Positions 52,792 to 61,346 of a stretch of DNA of 64,000 nt are shown piece after piece; position 1 is the first letter of the stretch, and every line of letters starts with the position of its first letter. The translations under genes were made by a program, and so were the position numbers. Location: the NCBI RefSeq assembly GCF_003992665.1, contig NZ_RZMX01000025.1, positions 124,001 through 188,000 of the forward strand. Direction: 5' to 3'. This DNA is from Pelagibacterium montanilacus (GTDB lineage Bacteria; Pseudomonadota; Alphaproteobacteria; Rhizobiales; Devosiaceae). The notes below the pieces were generated by a model, which did no database searches, was not told the DNA's origin, and worked only from the letters and a program-made list of their open reading frames with translations.

Positions 52792-53373
52792 TCAGCCCTG
52801 CCGTGCCGCTCCTACCTGCCCCTGCCGGATCGCGGTGGACGAAAGCGAGCTCATCATCCCGTGCACCAGCACCCAGGCCGGAGCCGGTGATGTGGGCAGC
52901 AGCCGTGCATCGGCCTCGGCGAGCCGGCTGTCGGCAAACCGGAGCGCCGCGCGCGCGAACGTCGCCCGGCGCGTCGATCCGGGCCGCACATAGACCGCGA
53001 TCGGCATCAGGGTGAAGATGTCCTCCCAGCGCTCCCAGCGGTGGAAATTGGCGAGGCTGTCGGCCCCCATCATCCACACCAGCCGCCGCCCGGGCAAAAC
53101 CGTGCGCAGATGGGCGAGCGTATCATAGGTGTAGGCGAACCCCCGCCCCGCCTCATAGCCGGTGACGTGCACCCTCGGATGGGCGACCAGCGCCCGCGCC
53201 GCCCCGACCCGCTCGGCGAGCGGGGCCAGCTCGGAATGGTCCTTGAGCGGATTGCCCGGGGTGACCAGCCACCACACCGCGTCGAGCCCCAGCCGCTTGA
53301 GGCTCTCGCGGCTGACGAGCGCATGCCCCTCATGGGGCGGATTGAAACTGCCCCCGAAGAGCCCGATCCGCAT
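52792..53373 (-). CDS. nadD: Nicotinate-nucleotide adenylyltransferase NadD
   Basis: 193 residues from ATG 53373. The motif MRIGLFGGSFNPPHEGHALVS holds the HxGH-type nucleotidyl-transfer site, WWLVTPGNPLKDHSELAPLAERV follows, and MMGADSLANFHRWERWEDIF and SSTAIRQG (ISSTxIR motif) complete it. It adenylates nicotinate mononucleotide in NAD synthesis. A TTG at 53433 would add 20 residues and overlap the proA stop as TTGA; relatives with such an extension exist, so the start is open. Confidence 0.94.
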   Translation of the reverse strand: MRIGLFGGSFNPPHEGHALVSRESLKRLGLDAVWWLVTPGNPLKDHSELAPLAERVGAARALVAHPRVHVTGYEAGRGFAYTYDTLAHLRTVLPGRRLVWMMGADSLANFHRWERWEDIFTLMPIAVYVRPGSTRRATFARAALRFADSRLAEADARLLPTSPAPAWVLVHGMMSSLSSTAIRQGQVGAARQG

Positions 53374-53429
53374 GCCGGGCGCCGAGGGCGGCAGCGCGAA
53401 GATATCGCGCTCCGGGCCGAACGATGCGC

Positions 53430-54716
53430 TCAAGGCCGGGTCTGCCCGGACCCACGCACCAGATATTTGAAGCTGGTGAGCTGCTCGACCCCCACGGGCC
53501 CGCGCGCATGCATCTTGCCCGTGGCGATCCCGATCTCCCCGCCGAACCCGAACTCCCCGCCATCGGCGAACTGGGTCGAGGCGTTGTGCATCAATATCGC
53601 GGAATCGATCTGGGAAAAGAACGCGGCGACGACCTCGGCATCCTCGGCGATCACCGCTTCGGTGTGGTGCGAGGAATACCGCCCGATATGGGCGATCGCC
53701 TCCTCGGCCCCCGAGACCACCCGCACCGCGATCACCGCGTCGAGATATTCGGTCTCCCAGTCCGCCTCCGTCGCCGGCTCGGCGCCGGGCCATGCCGCCT
53801 GAACCGCCGCGTCCCCGCGGATCGCGCAGCCCTTGGCCGCCAGCGCATCGAGGATCGGCCCCAGATGGGTGCCGACCGCCGCGGCGTCGACCAGCAGCGT
53901 TTCGGCCGCCCCGCAGATCCCGGTGCGCCGCATCTTGGCGTTGGCCACCAGCTCCACCGCCATCTCCAGATCGGCGCTTTTGTCGATATAGATGTGGACC
54001 AGCCCCTCGAGATGGGCAAAGACCGGCACCCGCGCCTCCTCCTGGACCCGGCCCACCAGCCCCTTGCCCCCGCGCGGCACGATGACGTCGATCGCCCCGC
54101 CCAGGCCCTTGAGCATTTCGCCCACCGCCGCCCGGTCGGTCGTGGGCACGATTCCGATCGCCGCTTCGGGCAACCCCGCTGCCCTCAATCCCTCGACCAG
54201 ACACCCATGGATCGCCCGCGCCGAATGGTACGAATCCGAACCGCCCCGCAGGATCACCGCATTGCCCGCCATAAGGCACAGCGCGCCCGCATCGGCGGTC
54301 ACATTGGGCCGGGATTCGAAAATCACCCCGATCACCCCCAAGGGCGTGCGCACCCGCGAGATCGAAAGCCCGTTGGGCCGGCTCCATTCGGCCATCACCG
54401 TGCCCACCGGATCGGGCAGGCCCGCCACCTCGCGCAGCGCGCCCGCGACCGAAGCCAGCCGCCCTTCGTCCAGCGTCAGCCGGTCGAGGAACGCCCCGGT
54501 CATGCCGGCCTCCTTGGCCGCCGCGACGTCCTTGCGATTGGCATCGAGGATTTCGCCCGTCCGCGCCACGATCGCATCGGCCGCCGCCAGCAGCGCCTTG
54601 GTTTTCTCCGCCGTCGTTGCCGTCGCCAGCCGATGGGAGGCGGCCCGCGCCGCCCTGCCCATCTCGGCCATCACCGCGACGACATCGGTCCCCGCCTCGC
54701 TCTTTATTGCACTCAT
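53430..54716 (-). CDS. proA: Glutamate-5-semialdehyde dehydrogenase (gamma-glutamyl phosphate reductase)
   Basis: 428 residues from ATG 54716. Second step of proline synthesis. [42 protein letters not shown] is a family block, the catalytic Cys lies in [16 protein letters not shown], and [25 protein letters not shown]-like and [45 protein letters not shown] complete it. It is 58 bp after proB and just before nadD. Confidence 0.96.
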   Translation of the reverse strand: MSAIKSEAGTDVVAVMAEMGRAARAASHRLATATTAEKTKALLAAADAIVARTGEILDANRKDVAAAKEAGMTGAFLDRLTLDEGRLASVAGALREVAGLPDPVGTVMAEWSRPNGLSISRVRTPLGVIGVIFESRPNVTADAGALCLMAGNAVILRGGSDSYHSARAIHGCLVEGLRAAGLPEAAIGIVPTTDRAAVGEMLKGLGGAIDVIVPRGGKGLVGRVQEEARVPVFAHLEGLVHIYIDKSADLEMAVELVANAKMRRTGICGAAETLLVDAAAVGTHLGPILDALAAKGCAIRGDAAVQAAWPGAEPATEADWETEYLDAVIAVRVVSGAEEAIAHIGRYSSHHTEAVIAEDAEVVAAFFSQIDSAILMHNASTQFADGGEFGFGGEIGIATGKMHARGPVGVEQLTSFKYLVRGSGQTRP

Positions 54717-54774
54717 CACCCGGGTCTCCCATTGCCCGCCTCTCTGTTTGGAGGCGCGCCATCAACTCAACGCT

Positions 54775-55908
54775 CTAGACCAGCACCAGATTGTCCCGGT
54801 GCACCATTTCGGTGCGCGTGTCCGCGCCCAGAAGCGCCCGCACCGCATCGCTTTTCTTGCCTTTGACCAGATCGGCCGCCGCCCGGTCGAGCCCGGCCAG
54901 CCCGCGCGCGATCTCGCGCCCGTCCGGCCCGAGGATCGCCACCGGATCGCCCCGCTCGAAACGCCCGGAGACCTCGGTCACCCCGATGGGCAGCAGCGAG
55001 CGGCCCTCCAGAAGCGCCCTGGCGGCCCCCGCATCGATCACCATGCGCCCCTCGATCTCGAGCGTGCCCAGGATCCAGCGCTTGCGCGCCGCCGTCGTCC
55101 CCTGCGCCGGGGCGAACAGCGTATGGCGCGCGCCCGTCTCCAGCGCTGCGATCGGATGCGCGCCCGTGCCCTTGGCGATCAGCATCGCGGTGCCCGCCTT
55201 GGTGGCGATCTTGCCCGCCTCGATCTTGGTGGTCATGCCCCCGCGTGAAAGATGGCTGGCCGCCCCGCCCGCCATCGCCTCGATCGCCGGGGTGATCTCC
55301 TCGACCAGCCCCACATGGCGCGCGTCCGGGTCCCGGGCCGGGGGCGCGGTATAGAGCCCGTCGATATCCGAGAGCAGGATCAGGGCATCGGCTTCGATCA
55401 TCGTGGCCACCCGCGCGGAGAGCCGGTCATTGTCCCCATAGCGGATTTCGCTGGTGGCCACCGAATCGTTCTCGTTGATGATCGGGATCGCCCCCAGCCC
55501 CAGTAGCGTCGCGATCGTCGTGCGCGCATTGAGGAAATAGCGCCGCTCTTCGGTGATGTTGGGGGTCAGAAGGATCTGCCCGGTCACCAGCCCGTGGGCG
55601 CCCAGATGGCTGGCCCAGGCCTGGCTGAGCGCGATCTGGCCCGCACTCGCCGCCGCCTGGCTCTTTTCCAGCGGCAGCGACACGCCCTTGAGCCCGAGGA
55701 GCCGCCGCCCGAGCGCGATGGCGCCCGAGGAGACGATCACCACATCGACCCCGCGCGCCTTGAGCGCCGCGATGTCCTTGGCCAGCGCAGCCAGCCACTC
55801 ATCGCGCAGCGTGCCGCTCTCCTGGTCGACCAGGAGGGCCGATCCGATCTTGACCGTCAGCCGGCGATAGCCGGCCAGCGCGTTGGTGCTCACGGGTTGC
55901 GCCAGCAT
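54775..55908 (-). CDS. proB: Glutamate 5-kinase
   Basis: 377 residues. First step of proline synthesis. Amino acid kinase domain: [72 protein letters not shown], and [21 protein letters not shown] domain follows from about residue 285 ([30 protein letters not shown]). Its ATG shares a base with the obgE stop (TGATG). Confidence 0.96.
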   Translation of the reverse strand: MLAQPVSTNALAGYRRLTVKIGSALLVDQESGTLRDEWLAALAKDIAALKARGVDVVIVSSGAIALGRRLLGLKGVSLPLEKSQAAASAGQIALSQAWASHLGAHGLVTGQILLTPNITEERRYFLNARTTIATLLGLGAIPIINENDSVATSEIRYGDNDRLSARVATMIEADALILLSDIDGLYTAPPARDPDARHVGLVEEITPAIEAMAGGAASHLSRGGMTTKIEAGKIATKAGTAMLIAKGTGAHPIAALETGARHTLFAPAQGTTAARKRWILGTLEIEGRMVIDAGAARALLEGRSLLPIGVTEVSGRFERGDPVAILGPDGREIARGLAGLDRAAADLVKGKKSDAVRALLGADTRTEMVHRDNLVLV

Positions 55909-56981
55909 CAGGGGGTCCAGCCCTCGGATTTGCCGGGCGCATCGGGCGTGGTTGCGGGGCGCTCGGCGCCCGAGGACCGTGCCTGGTTTTCCCGGTCATG
56001 GTCGAGCGCGGCGATGATGCCATAGAGCACCGTGTCCACATTCTCCCCGCTGGCGCCCGAAATGGTCAGCACCTCGCCGCCCGAAGCCGCCGCCAGCGCG
56101 GCAACCCGCTCGGCCCGCGTGTCCTCATCGAGCGCGTCGGCCTTGTTGAGCGCCACGATCTCTTCCTTGCCCGCGAGCCCGCCGCCATAGGCGTCCAGCT
56201 CCCCGCGCACCGTGCGATAGGCGCCCGCGACATCCTCCTGGGTGCCATCGACCAGATGGACCAGCACCGCGCAGCGCTCCACATGTCCTAAGAACCGGTC
56301 GCCCAGCCCCGCGCCCTCGGATGCGCCCTCGATCAGCCCGGGAATGTCGGCCAGAACGAAGTCGCGCCCCGACACCTTGACCACGCCCAGCCCGGGGTGG
56401 AGCGTGGTGAAGGGATAATCGGCGATCTTGGGCCGCGCGGCGGAAACCGCCGAAAGAAAGGTCGATTTGCCGGCATTGGGCAGGCCCACGAGCCCCGCAT
56501 CGGCGATCAGTTTCAGCCGCAGCCAGAGCCATTTCTCCTCGCCCTCGAGCCCGGGATTGGCCCGGCGCGGCGCCTGGTTGGTCGAGGATTTGAAATGGGC
56601 GTTGCCGAACCCGCCATTGCCCCCGCGCAACAGCACGTGGCGTTGGCCCACTTGCGTGAAATCGGCAATCAGGGTCTCGTTGTCGTCCTCGAACACCTGG
56701 GTGCCCACCGGCACCTTGAGCACCGCGTCGTCCCCATCCGCACCGGTGCGGTTGGACCCCATGCCGTGCTGGCCGGTGCCGGCCTTGAAATGCTGCTGGT
56801 AGCGATAGTCGATCAGGGTGTTGAGCCCGTCCACGCACTCGATCACCACGTCCCCGCCCCGGCCGCCATTGCCGCCATTGGGGCCGCCGAACTCCACGAA
56901 CTTCTCGCGCCGGAACGCGATGGCGCCCGCTCCGCCATTGCCGGCACGGACATAGACCTTGGCCTGGTCGAGAAATTTCAT
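55908..56981 (-). CDS. obgE: GTPase ObgE/CgtA
   Basis: 357 residues from ATG 56981. The N-terminal Obg fold [47 protein letters not shown] is glycine rich as usual. The G domain has [15 protein letters not shown] (G1), [10 protein letters not shown] (G2), [20 protein letters not shown] (G3), and NKADALDE (G4). A short Ser/Pro-containing tail ends the protein. It supports late 50S assembly and stringent control. Start of the obgE-proB-proA-nadD-rsfS-rlmH group. Confidence 0.97.
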   Translation of the reverse strand: MKFLDQAKVYVRAGNGGAGAIAFRREKFVEFGGPNGGNGGRGGDVVIECVDGLNTLIDYRYQQHFKAGTGQHGMGSNRTGADGDDAVLKVPVGTQVFEDDNETLIADFTQVGQRHVLLRGGNGGFGNAHFKSSTNQAPRRANPGLEGEEKWLWLRLKLIADAGLVGLPNAGKSTFLSAVSAARPKIADYPFTTLHPGLGVVKVSGRDFVLADIPGLIEGASEGAGLGDRFLGHVERCAVLVHLVDGTQEDVAGAYRTVRGELDAYGGGLAGKEEIVALNKADALDEDTRAERVAALAAASGGEVLTISGASGENVDTVLYGIIAALDHDRENQARSSGAERPATTPDAPGKSEGWTP

Positions 56982-56999
56982 AACCCTGTCCGCCTCTTG

Positions 57000-57103
57000 G
57001 AGCGCTTCGAGGAAAAGTGGAAACACTTTTCCGGTTCGCAAGCGCGAAAAATCAAAAACTTGGAGTTCCTGTTCTGATTCAATCGCAACAGGATATGCTC
57101 TCA
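57000..57103. repeat. Dispersed composite palindrome, full-length copy 7
   Basis: Opens GAGCGCTTCGAGGAAAAGTGGAAACACTTTTCCGGTTCG and ends GTTCTGATTCAATCGCAACAGGATATGCTCTC, retaining both hairpins with a few mismatches. It occupies about half of the 211-bp gap between the GNAT gene and obgE. Confidence 0.9.
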
Positions 57104-57192
57104 GCGTCTTGCCCCGGGGCCGGGCCGATCCGGCACGGCCCGGGGTTGGATAAAAACTCGTTTCGCTCTCCCTGTCGCGGGGAAGCGTCTTG

Positions 57193-57762
57193 TTATGGCG
57201 CCGGTGTCTGGCCGTCCTGCGCCGCGATGGCTGCAAAAAACGCCCCGCGCGTCACTTCGGTCTCGATATGCTCGATCTCGGCGTGCTGGGCAAGGCAGAT
57301 GCGGGTGCCGATCCCCGTCGTCACGAACCCGAGCTTGTTCTGGATGGCGAGCGAGGCGCCATTGAAATGAAACACCCCCGAGATCAGCCGGTTGGACCCC
57401 GAACTGGCGAAATACCAGGCGATCGTCGCCCGCACCGCCTCGCTCATATAGCCCTGCCCCCAATAGGGCTGGCCCAGCCAGTACCCGATCTCGGCGAACT
57501 GGCCTTCCCTGTGGGTGCCGCAGAACCCGATCAGCCCCGCCCGCTTTTCGCAGATCGCAAAGGTCACCGCCTCCGGGCTCCATTCCCGCTTCTGGCGCAA
57601 CAGCCAGTCGAGCGCCATGTTCATGGTGTAGGGATAGGGCACCCGCGCCAGATTCTTGGTCACCTCGTAATTGTTCAAAAGCGAGGCGATCCGCGGCGCA
57701 TCGCGCAGTCGCGGGCGCCGCAGCACCAGCCGCTGGGTGCGGATTTCCGGCTGGCCCACCAT
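57193..57762 (-). CDS. GNAT-family N-acetyltransferase (RimJ/RimL type)
   Basis: 189 residues from ATG 57762. [66 protein letters not shown] (with the acetyl-CoA binding loop) and [14 protein letters not shown] place it with RimJ/RimL-type enzymes that acetylate N-termini or small amines. The exact substrate is unknown. The same kind of gene lies between rpmA and obgE in many rhizobial genomes. A terminator lies upstream, after rpmA. Confidence 0.87.
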   Translation of the reverse strand: MVGQPEIRTQRLVLRRPRLRDAPRIASLLNNYEVTKNLARVPYPYTMNMALDWLLRQKREWSPEAVTFAICEKRAGLIGFCGTHREGQFAEIGYWLGQPYWGQGYMSEAVRATIAWYFASSGSNRLISGVFHFNGASLAIQNKLGFVTTGIGTRICLAQHAEIEHIETEVTRGAFFAAIAAQDGQTPAP

Positions 57763-57905
57763 CAGCCCCGCCTCTCGCCTTCGCGCCGGGCGCCGGTCCC
57801 ACAACCGATAGCTATCGGCGCGCGCAGCACCGGCCGGTCGGGTTCGATCCGGTCGGGCAGCGCGGTGCTGGTCGTGCTGAACATCATCGATGACATCGCT
57901 CAATG

Positions 57906-57937
57906 CAAAAAGGGGAGCCGGTCCGGGCTCCCCTTTG
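57906..57937 (-). terminator. Terminator of the rplU-rpmA operon
   Basis: On the minus strand AAAGGGGAGCC pairs with GGCTCCCCTTT around CGGAC-type loop bases and runs into TTTTT. It lies 55 bp after the rpmA stop. Confidence 0.87.
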
Positions 57938-57991
57938 AGACTATCGGTTAGAACCGCCGGGGAAAAGTCCGCCGGCAGATCTCGGGCCGGC

Positions 57992-58258
57992 CTATTCGGC
58001 AGCCTCGAGTGGTGCGACCGAGACGAAGCTCTTGCCGCCCGACTTGGTCTGGAACGTCACCTTGCCATCCACGAGCGCGAAGATGGTGTGGTCCTTGCCC
58101 AGGCCCACATTGGAGCCGGGATACCACTTGGTGCCGCGCTGACGCACGATGATGTTTCCGGCCACGACGGCTTCGCCGCCGAACTTCTTGACGCCGAGGC
58201 GCCGACCGGCTGTATCGCGACCGTTGCGGGACGAGCCGCCTGCTTTTTTATGTGCCAT
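57992..58258 (-). CDS. rpmA: 50S ribosomal protein L27
   Basis: 88 residues. [29 protein letters not shown] at the start and [17 protein letters not shown] are the invariant L27 blocks. It touches the peptidyl-transferase site with its N terminus; no cleavable leader of the Firmicutes kind is present. 41 bp after rplU. Confidence 0.98.
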   Translation of the reverse strand: MAHKKAGGSSRNGRDTAGRRLGVKKFGGEAVVAGNIIVRQRGTKWYPGSNVGLGKDHTIFALVDGKVTFQTKSGGKSFVSVAPLEAAE

Positions 58259-58299
58259 GGTTCTTCGATCCTCTCACAAATCCTGGGGCGAAGCCCGAA

Positions 58300-58980
58300 T
58301 TACTGGTCTGCCTTGGCGCGCGGGGGCTTGCCGGCGATCAGATCCTTGGCCTGACCGATCCAGTCGTCGCGCTCGATCCGGCCCTTGAAGCTTAGCTCCT
58401 CGTCGATGCGCGCGATGTCCTCTGCGGTCCACTCGGCGATCTGGGTCAGGCTGGTGACCCCGAGACCCGCAAGCTTCTTTTCCAGCGCCGGTCCGACGCC
58501 GCCGATCAGCTTGACGTCGTCCTTGAAGTCGGCGGCAGGGGCTGCATCGGCGGCCTTGTCGGCCTTGGGAGCGGCATCAGCCTTGTCGGCCTTGGGGGCC
58601 TCGGTCTTTGCAGCTTCCGTCTTGGCAGCCTTTTTGGGCGCAGCCTTCTTGCCCGAGGGCTTGGCGCCGTCGGTCAGGATTTCGGTGATGCGCACCAGCG
58701 TCAGTTCCTGACGGTGGCCGTTCTTGCGGCGATAGCCCTGGCGACGCTTCTTTTTGAAGACGATCACCTTTTTGTCGCGGAACTGCTCGACGACTTCGCC
58801 GGCAACGCTCGCGCCCGCAACGAGCGGCGCGCCGAGCGAGAAATCGCCCTCATTGCCGACCATCAGCACGTTCTCGAAGGTGATCGCATCACCGGCATCG
58901 CCGGCGATCTTTTCGATCCTGACCAGATCGTTGGCAGCAACCTTGTACTGCTTGCCACCGGTCTTGATGACTGCAAACAT
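58300..58980 (-). CDS. rplU: 50S ribosomal protein L21 with C-terminal extension
   Basis: 226 residues from ATG 58980 (ATG 58986 is an alternative). The first 102 residues are ordinary L21: [57 protein letters not shown]. They are followed by a Lys/Ala/Asp-rich linker (about 110 to 160) and a C-terminal helix-hairpin-helix-like domain ([39 protein letters not shown]). Extended L21 forms occur in rhizobia. The extension resembles the small domains that bind nucleic acid or NADH-quinone oxidoreductase-associated proteins; its role is unknown. Confidence 0.95.
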   Translation of the reverse strand: MFAVIKTGGKQYKVAANDLVRIEKIAGDAGDAITFENVLMVGNEGDFSLGAPLVAGASVAGEVVEQFRDKKVIVFKKKRRQGYRRKNGHRQELTLVRITEILTDGAKPSGKKAAPKKAAKTEAAKTEAPKADKADAAPKADKAADAAPAADFKDDVKLIGGVGPALEKKLAGLGVTSLTQIAEWTAEDIARIDEELSFKGRIERDDWIGQAKDLIAGKPPRAKADQ

Positions 58981-58986
58981 ATCCAT

Positions 58987-59617
58987 TCGCCGGGGTTTTG
59001 GCCCGGTTCCCTGTTCTTCGCGCACCCTCGGCGCCGCGGCATGGCCCAGTTCTTGACCCGCGGACTTTTCTGGTGTGCCGTCGTCTTTCCGGGTAACCGG
59101 GGCGACGCGGCGGGCAGCCTGTGGCAGCGCATTTTACAAATGCTCAAATGCGCACAGGCAGGGCCCATGCGCAACTCGGAGGCGCTTATCGGGTCAAATG
59201 GCCCAAGAGTCAAGGGTTGCGTCAAGGGTCCGGTCAAAAGCCCCGGGCCCTCCCGCCCGTCTCACCCGGGTCTTTTCCGGGTCTGGGGGCGGCCCACCAT
59301 CGCCCCGCCTCTCCCTCGCTGCCCCGGGCCTGACCCGGGGCCAGCAGCCTCTCTGTCCCCACCATCGCCAGCAGCCGGGCCTTCTCTCTCCACCCCGCCC
59401 GCACACGCGCTATACTTGGACACTCCACCGGCCGTCGCGCGCCCGCACGAGACCGACGTGCCCCTTACGCCGCGTCACTTATCCCCGCGAACCGCAGCCC
59501 ATCCCCGGATTTCCGCCACTTTTGCCCGCTTTTACCCGCCCGCCCGGGCCCGATCACCACGCCGATCAACGCCATATCGCCGCGCGCAAGCCCGATCAGA
59601 CGCCTCTTGGCTGCAGA
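58987..59617. other. GC-rich gene-free region upstream of rplU
   Basis: 631 bp. Open frames here encode only Pro/Arg-rich low-complexity sequence with no family resemblance. It should contain the rplU-rpmA promoter near its left side. A strong inverted repeat GCCCCGGG-CCTGA-CCCGGGGC lies at 59321-59341. Confidence 0.6.
59321..59341. repeat. GCCCCGGG-type inverted repeat
   Basis: Eight-bp perfect arms around CCTGA, extendable with one bulge by GCT/AGC. The CCCGGGCCTGACCCGGG core resembles short palindromes I remember as frequent between alphaproteobacterial genes. Only one copy is seen here; no T tract. Confidence 0.65.
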
Positions 59618-60070
59618 TCACGGCGTGATCTGGCCCTGCCAGCGCGCCCGCGCCGTCTCGCGCGCCCACCGCGCTTCGGCCCTGAATTTTTCGCTCCTGT
59701 GGTGCGCCGACCAGTGCGCGAACGTCCAGTCCGCAGCCTCGGGCCCGATCGGCGGCGTCGGCATATAGACCTGCGCCGAGCCCCCGTATTCTGGCTCCAA
59801 CCCTATGATTTCACGGCGATATCCCGGGCCTTCATAAAGATCGAGCACCACGAGATCGAAGGCGTCGAGCCCCATCACCAACAGCCCCTCGGCCACCGCC
59901 CCCGGCGCCACCACCAGCCCCGGATAGGTCGCCCCCGGATAATAGACGACACGAAAACCCGTGAAAACACAGGGGTTTACCCCCACATCCCGCCCGATCA
60001 CCGCCCCGCGCACCCCATCTTCGCGCAGCGTGCCATAGACCAGAAGAGGCAGGGGTTCAGCAGGGCTCAT
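59618..60070 (-). CDS. Gamma-glutamylcyclotransferase-like protein (GGCT/AIG2 fold)
   Basis: 150 residues from ATG 60070; ATG 60079 would add three residues, and longer open frame upstream runs through the tRNA and is not coding. The fold start LPLLVYGTLREDGVRGAVIG has the YGTL substrate loop, and VVLDLYEGPGYRREII carries the acidic catalytic region of the family. Relatives act on gamma-glutamyl amines or glutathione-derived compounds; the substrate here is unknown. It ends at 59618 with a tail rich in Ala, Arg and Trp. Confidence 0.82.
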   Translation of the reverse strand: MSPAEPLPLLVYGTLREDGVRGAVIGRDVGVNPCVFTGFRVVYYPGATYPGLVVAPGAVAEGLLVMGLDAFDLVVLDLYEGPGYRREIIGLEPEYGGSAQVYMPTPPIGPEAADWTFAHWSAHHRSEKFRAEARWARETARARWQGQITP

Positions 60071-60174
60071 AAACCCCATCCTAACAGTATGATCCCGAGC
60101 CCTCAAACAGGTGTTGCGAGAGCCCATCCCCCTGTGCCATAAGGCGCCCACCTCAAGACCACCTACTGCGATAC

Positions 60175-60264
60175 GGAGAGGTGCCGGAGTGGTCGAACGG
60201 GGCGGTCTCGAAAACCGTTGAGCGCGCAAGCGTTCCGAGGGTTCGAATCCCTCCCTCTCCGCCA
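60175..60264 (+). tRNA. tRNA-Ser (anticodon CGA)
   Basis: 90 nt with encoded CCA end. Acceptor stem GGAGAGG pairs with CCTCTCC. The anticodon stem GCGGT/ACCGT encloses the loop CTCGAAA, giving anticodon CGA, which reads UCG. A long variable arm (GAGCGCGCAAGCGTTC) follows, as in serine tRNAs, and the T arm is GAGGGTTCGAATCCCTC. It marks the boundary between conserved chromosomal genes and the atypical region to the right, and such tRNA genes are common integration sites. Confidence 0.95.
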
Positions 60265-60646
60265 CTTGCCCGTGCATCGCGTTGATTTTGTTGAATTTTA
60301 TCGACCGACGCGCAGCAAGTCCCACACTTTACCCCACATAACGAGTCGGCTGTATCGAGCTCGTGCTGTTCCCCATTGGCCGGCTGCTGTGCTCCCATCC
60401 CTGCAAGAGGACCGGGATGGAGCCGCTTGCGGACCGACCGGCTTTGGCGAGGTTAGCGGAAAGCGGACATTCCGTAATCGCCGCCGTTGCTGTCATTGAC
60501 CAACTTTCAGTAGCGTCCTAGAAGCCGACAACAGCAGAAGAAGATTTATGCGCAGAGGCTTGCAATCCTGACCATACATGGCGGTTTCACCCGGCACCAT
60601 GGCATGGTCGCCGGACCTCTTTGCATATTTATTCTTCGGAGTTCTC
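60265..60646. other. Gene-free region after tRNA-Ser
   Basis: 382 bp. No open frame here resembles a protein and no integrase gene or second tRNA end is seen. A+T content rises. It may contain an island junction, but I see no direct repeat of the tRNA end inside the window. Confidence 0.55.
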
Positions 60647-61104
60647 ATGAAGAACCATGACGTTGTAGTCCGGTCCTATGCGCCGGAAACAGATCTGAAA
60701 AAGCTGTCGCGCATCTGGCTCGATGCCTCGCTACTGGCCCACCATTTTATCGGGGAAAATCGCTTGCATGAGCAGCGAACGCTCATTGAAGATCAATATC
60801 TGCCTAACGCCGAGACGTGGGTGGCATGCCTGGGCGAACAACCCTCGGGGTTCATCAGCCTGCTCGACACTTTCATCGGGGGAATTTTTGTTTCTCCAGA
60901 TCGGCAAGGGCTTGGCATCGGACGTCTGCTTATCTCTCACGCTCTTCTCTTAACCGCAAAGGGGAGCCGGAGCTTGAGGTCTACACCGAAAACCGGCAGG
61001 CAGTGGCTTTCTACATTGGGCTCGGATTCCAAGAGCTGTCACGCCGTCCGAACGATGATGATGGCAACGCTTTCGAAAATGCGCGCCTGCGCCTGATCGG
61101 CTAG
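60647..61104 (+). pseudogene. Frameshifted GNAT acetyltransferase (YjaB-like)
   Basis: ATG 60647 opens a frame (MKNHDVVVRSYAPETDLKKL, then IGGIFVSPDRQGLGIGRLLISHALLL) with the acetyl-CoA loop of a GNAT protein. It loses sense near 60955. The second half, GEPELEVYTENRQAVAFYIGLGFQELSRR, the expected end of the same protein, is read in another frame up to 61104. One lost base, possibly in the AAAGGGG run at 60958-60964, would explain it. The intact protein would be about 152 residues, similar to YjaB-type acetyltransferases. Either a decaying gene or a sequencing error. Confidence 0.8.
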
Positions 61105-61346
61105 AAGTTTGTCGAGCGGCTTTCTCACCGCCCGACCGACTTTGGTCCTTTGCCAAGCCGCAAGCTAAGCCTCTGCTTACGACCCCTTTGCGGCTCTTCG
61201 GTATACCGGCGTTGTCGCCCGAAACTTGTCGTTCGTTCGATTCCTATAATGGGCTGGGTAGAGCCGCTTCTAGGCCACTCGACTTGGATCTGCCAATGAG
61301 AGGTAGACCGTTTCGGAGCGTGTTCTTATCAAGCGCCTATCTATCC

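Noticed and set aside
57104-57150. GC-rich hairpin after repeat copy 7 as a terminator
   Set aside because: No T tract follows in either direction.
58714-59628. 304-codon plus-strand open frame upstream of rplU
   Set aside because: It begins antisense to rplU and continues as Pro/Arg-rich low-complexity sequence with no ribosome site or family match.
60071-60325. N-terminal extension of the gamma-glutamylcyclotransferase-like gene reading through the tRNA
   Set aside because: The translated stretch ([15 protein letters not shown]-like) is the known false protein made by reading a serine tRNA gene in reverse.
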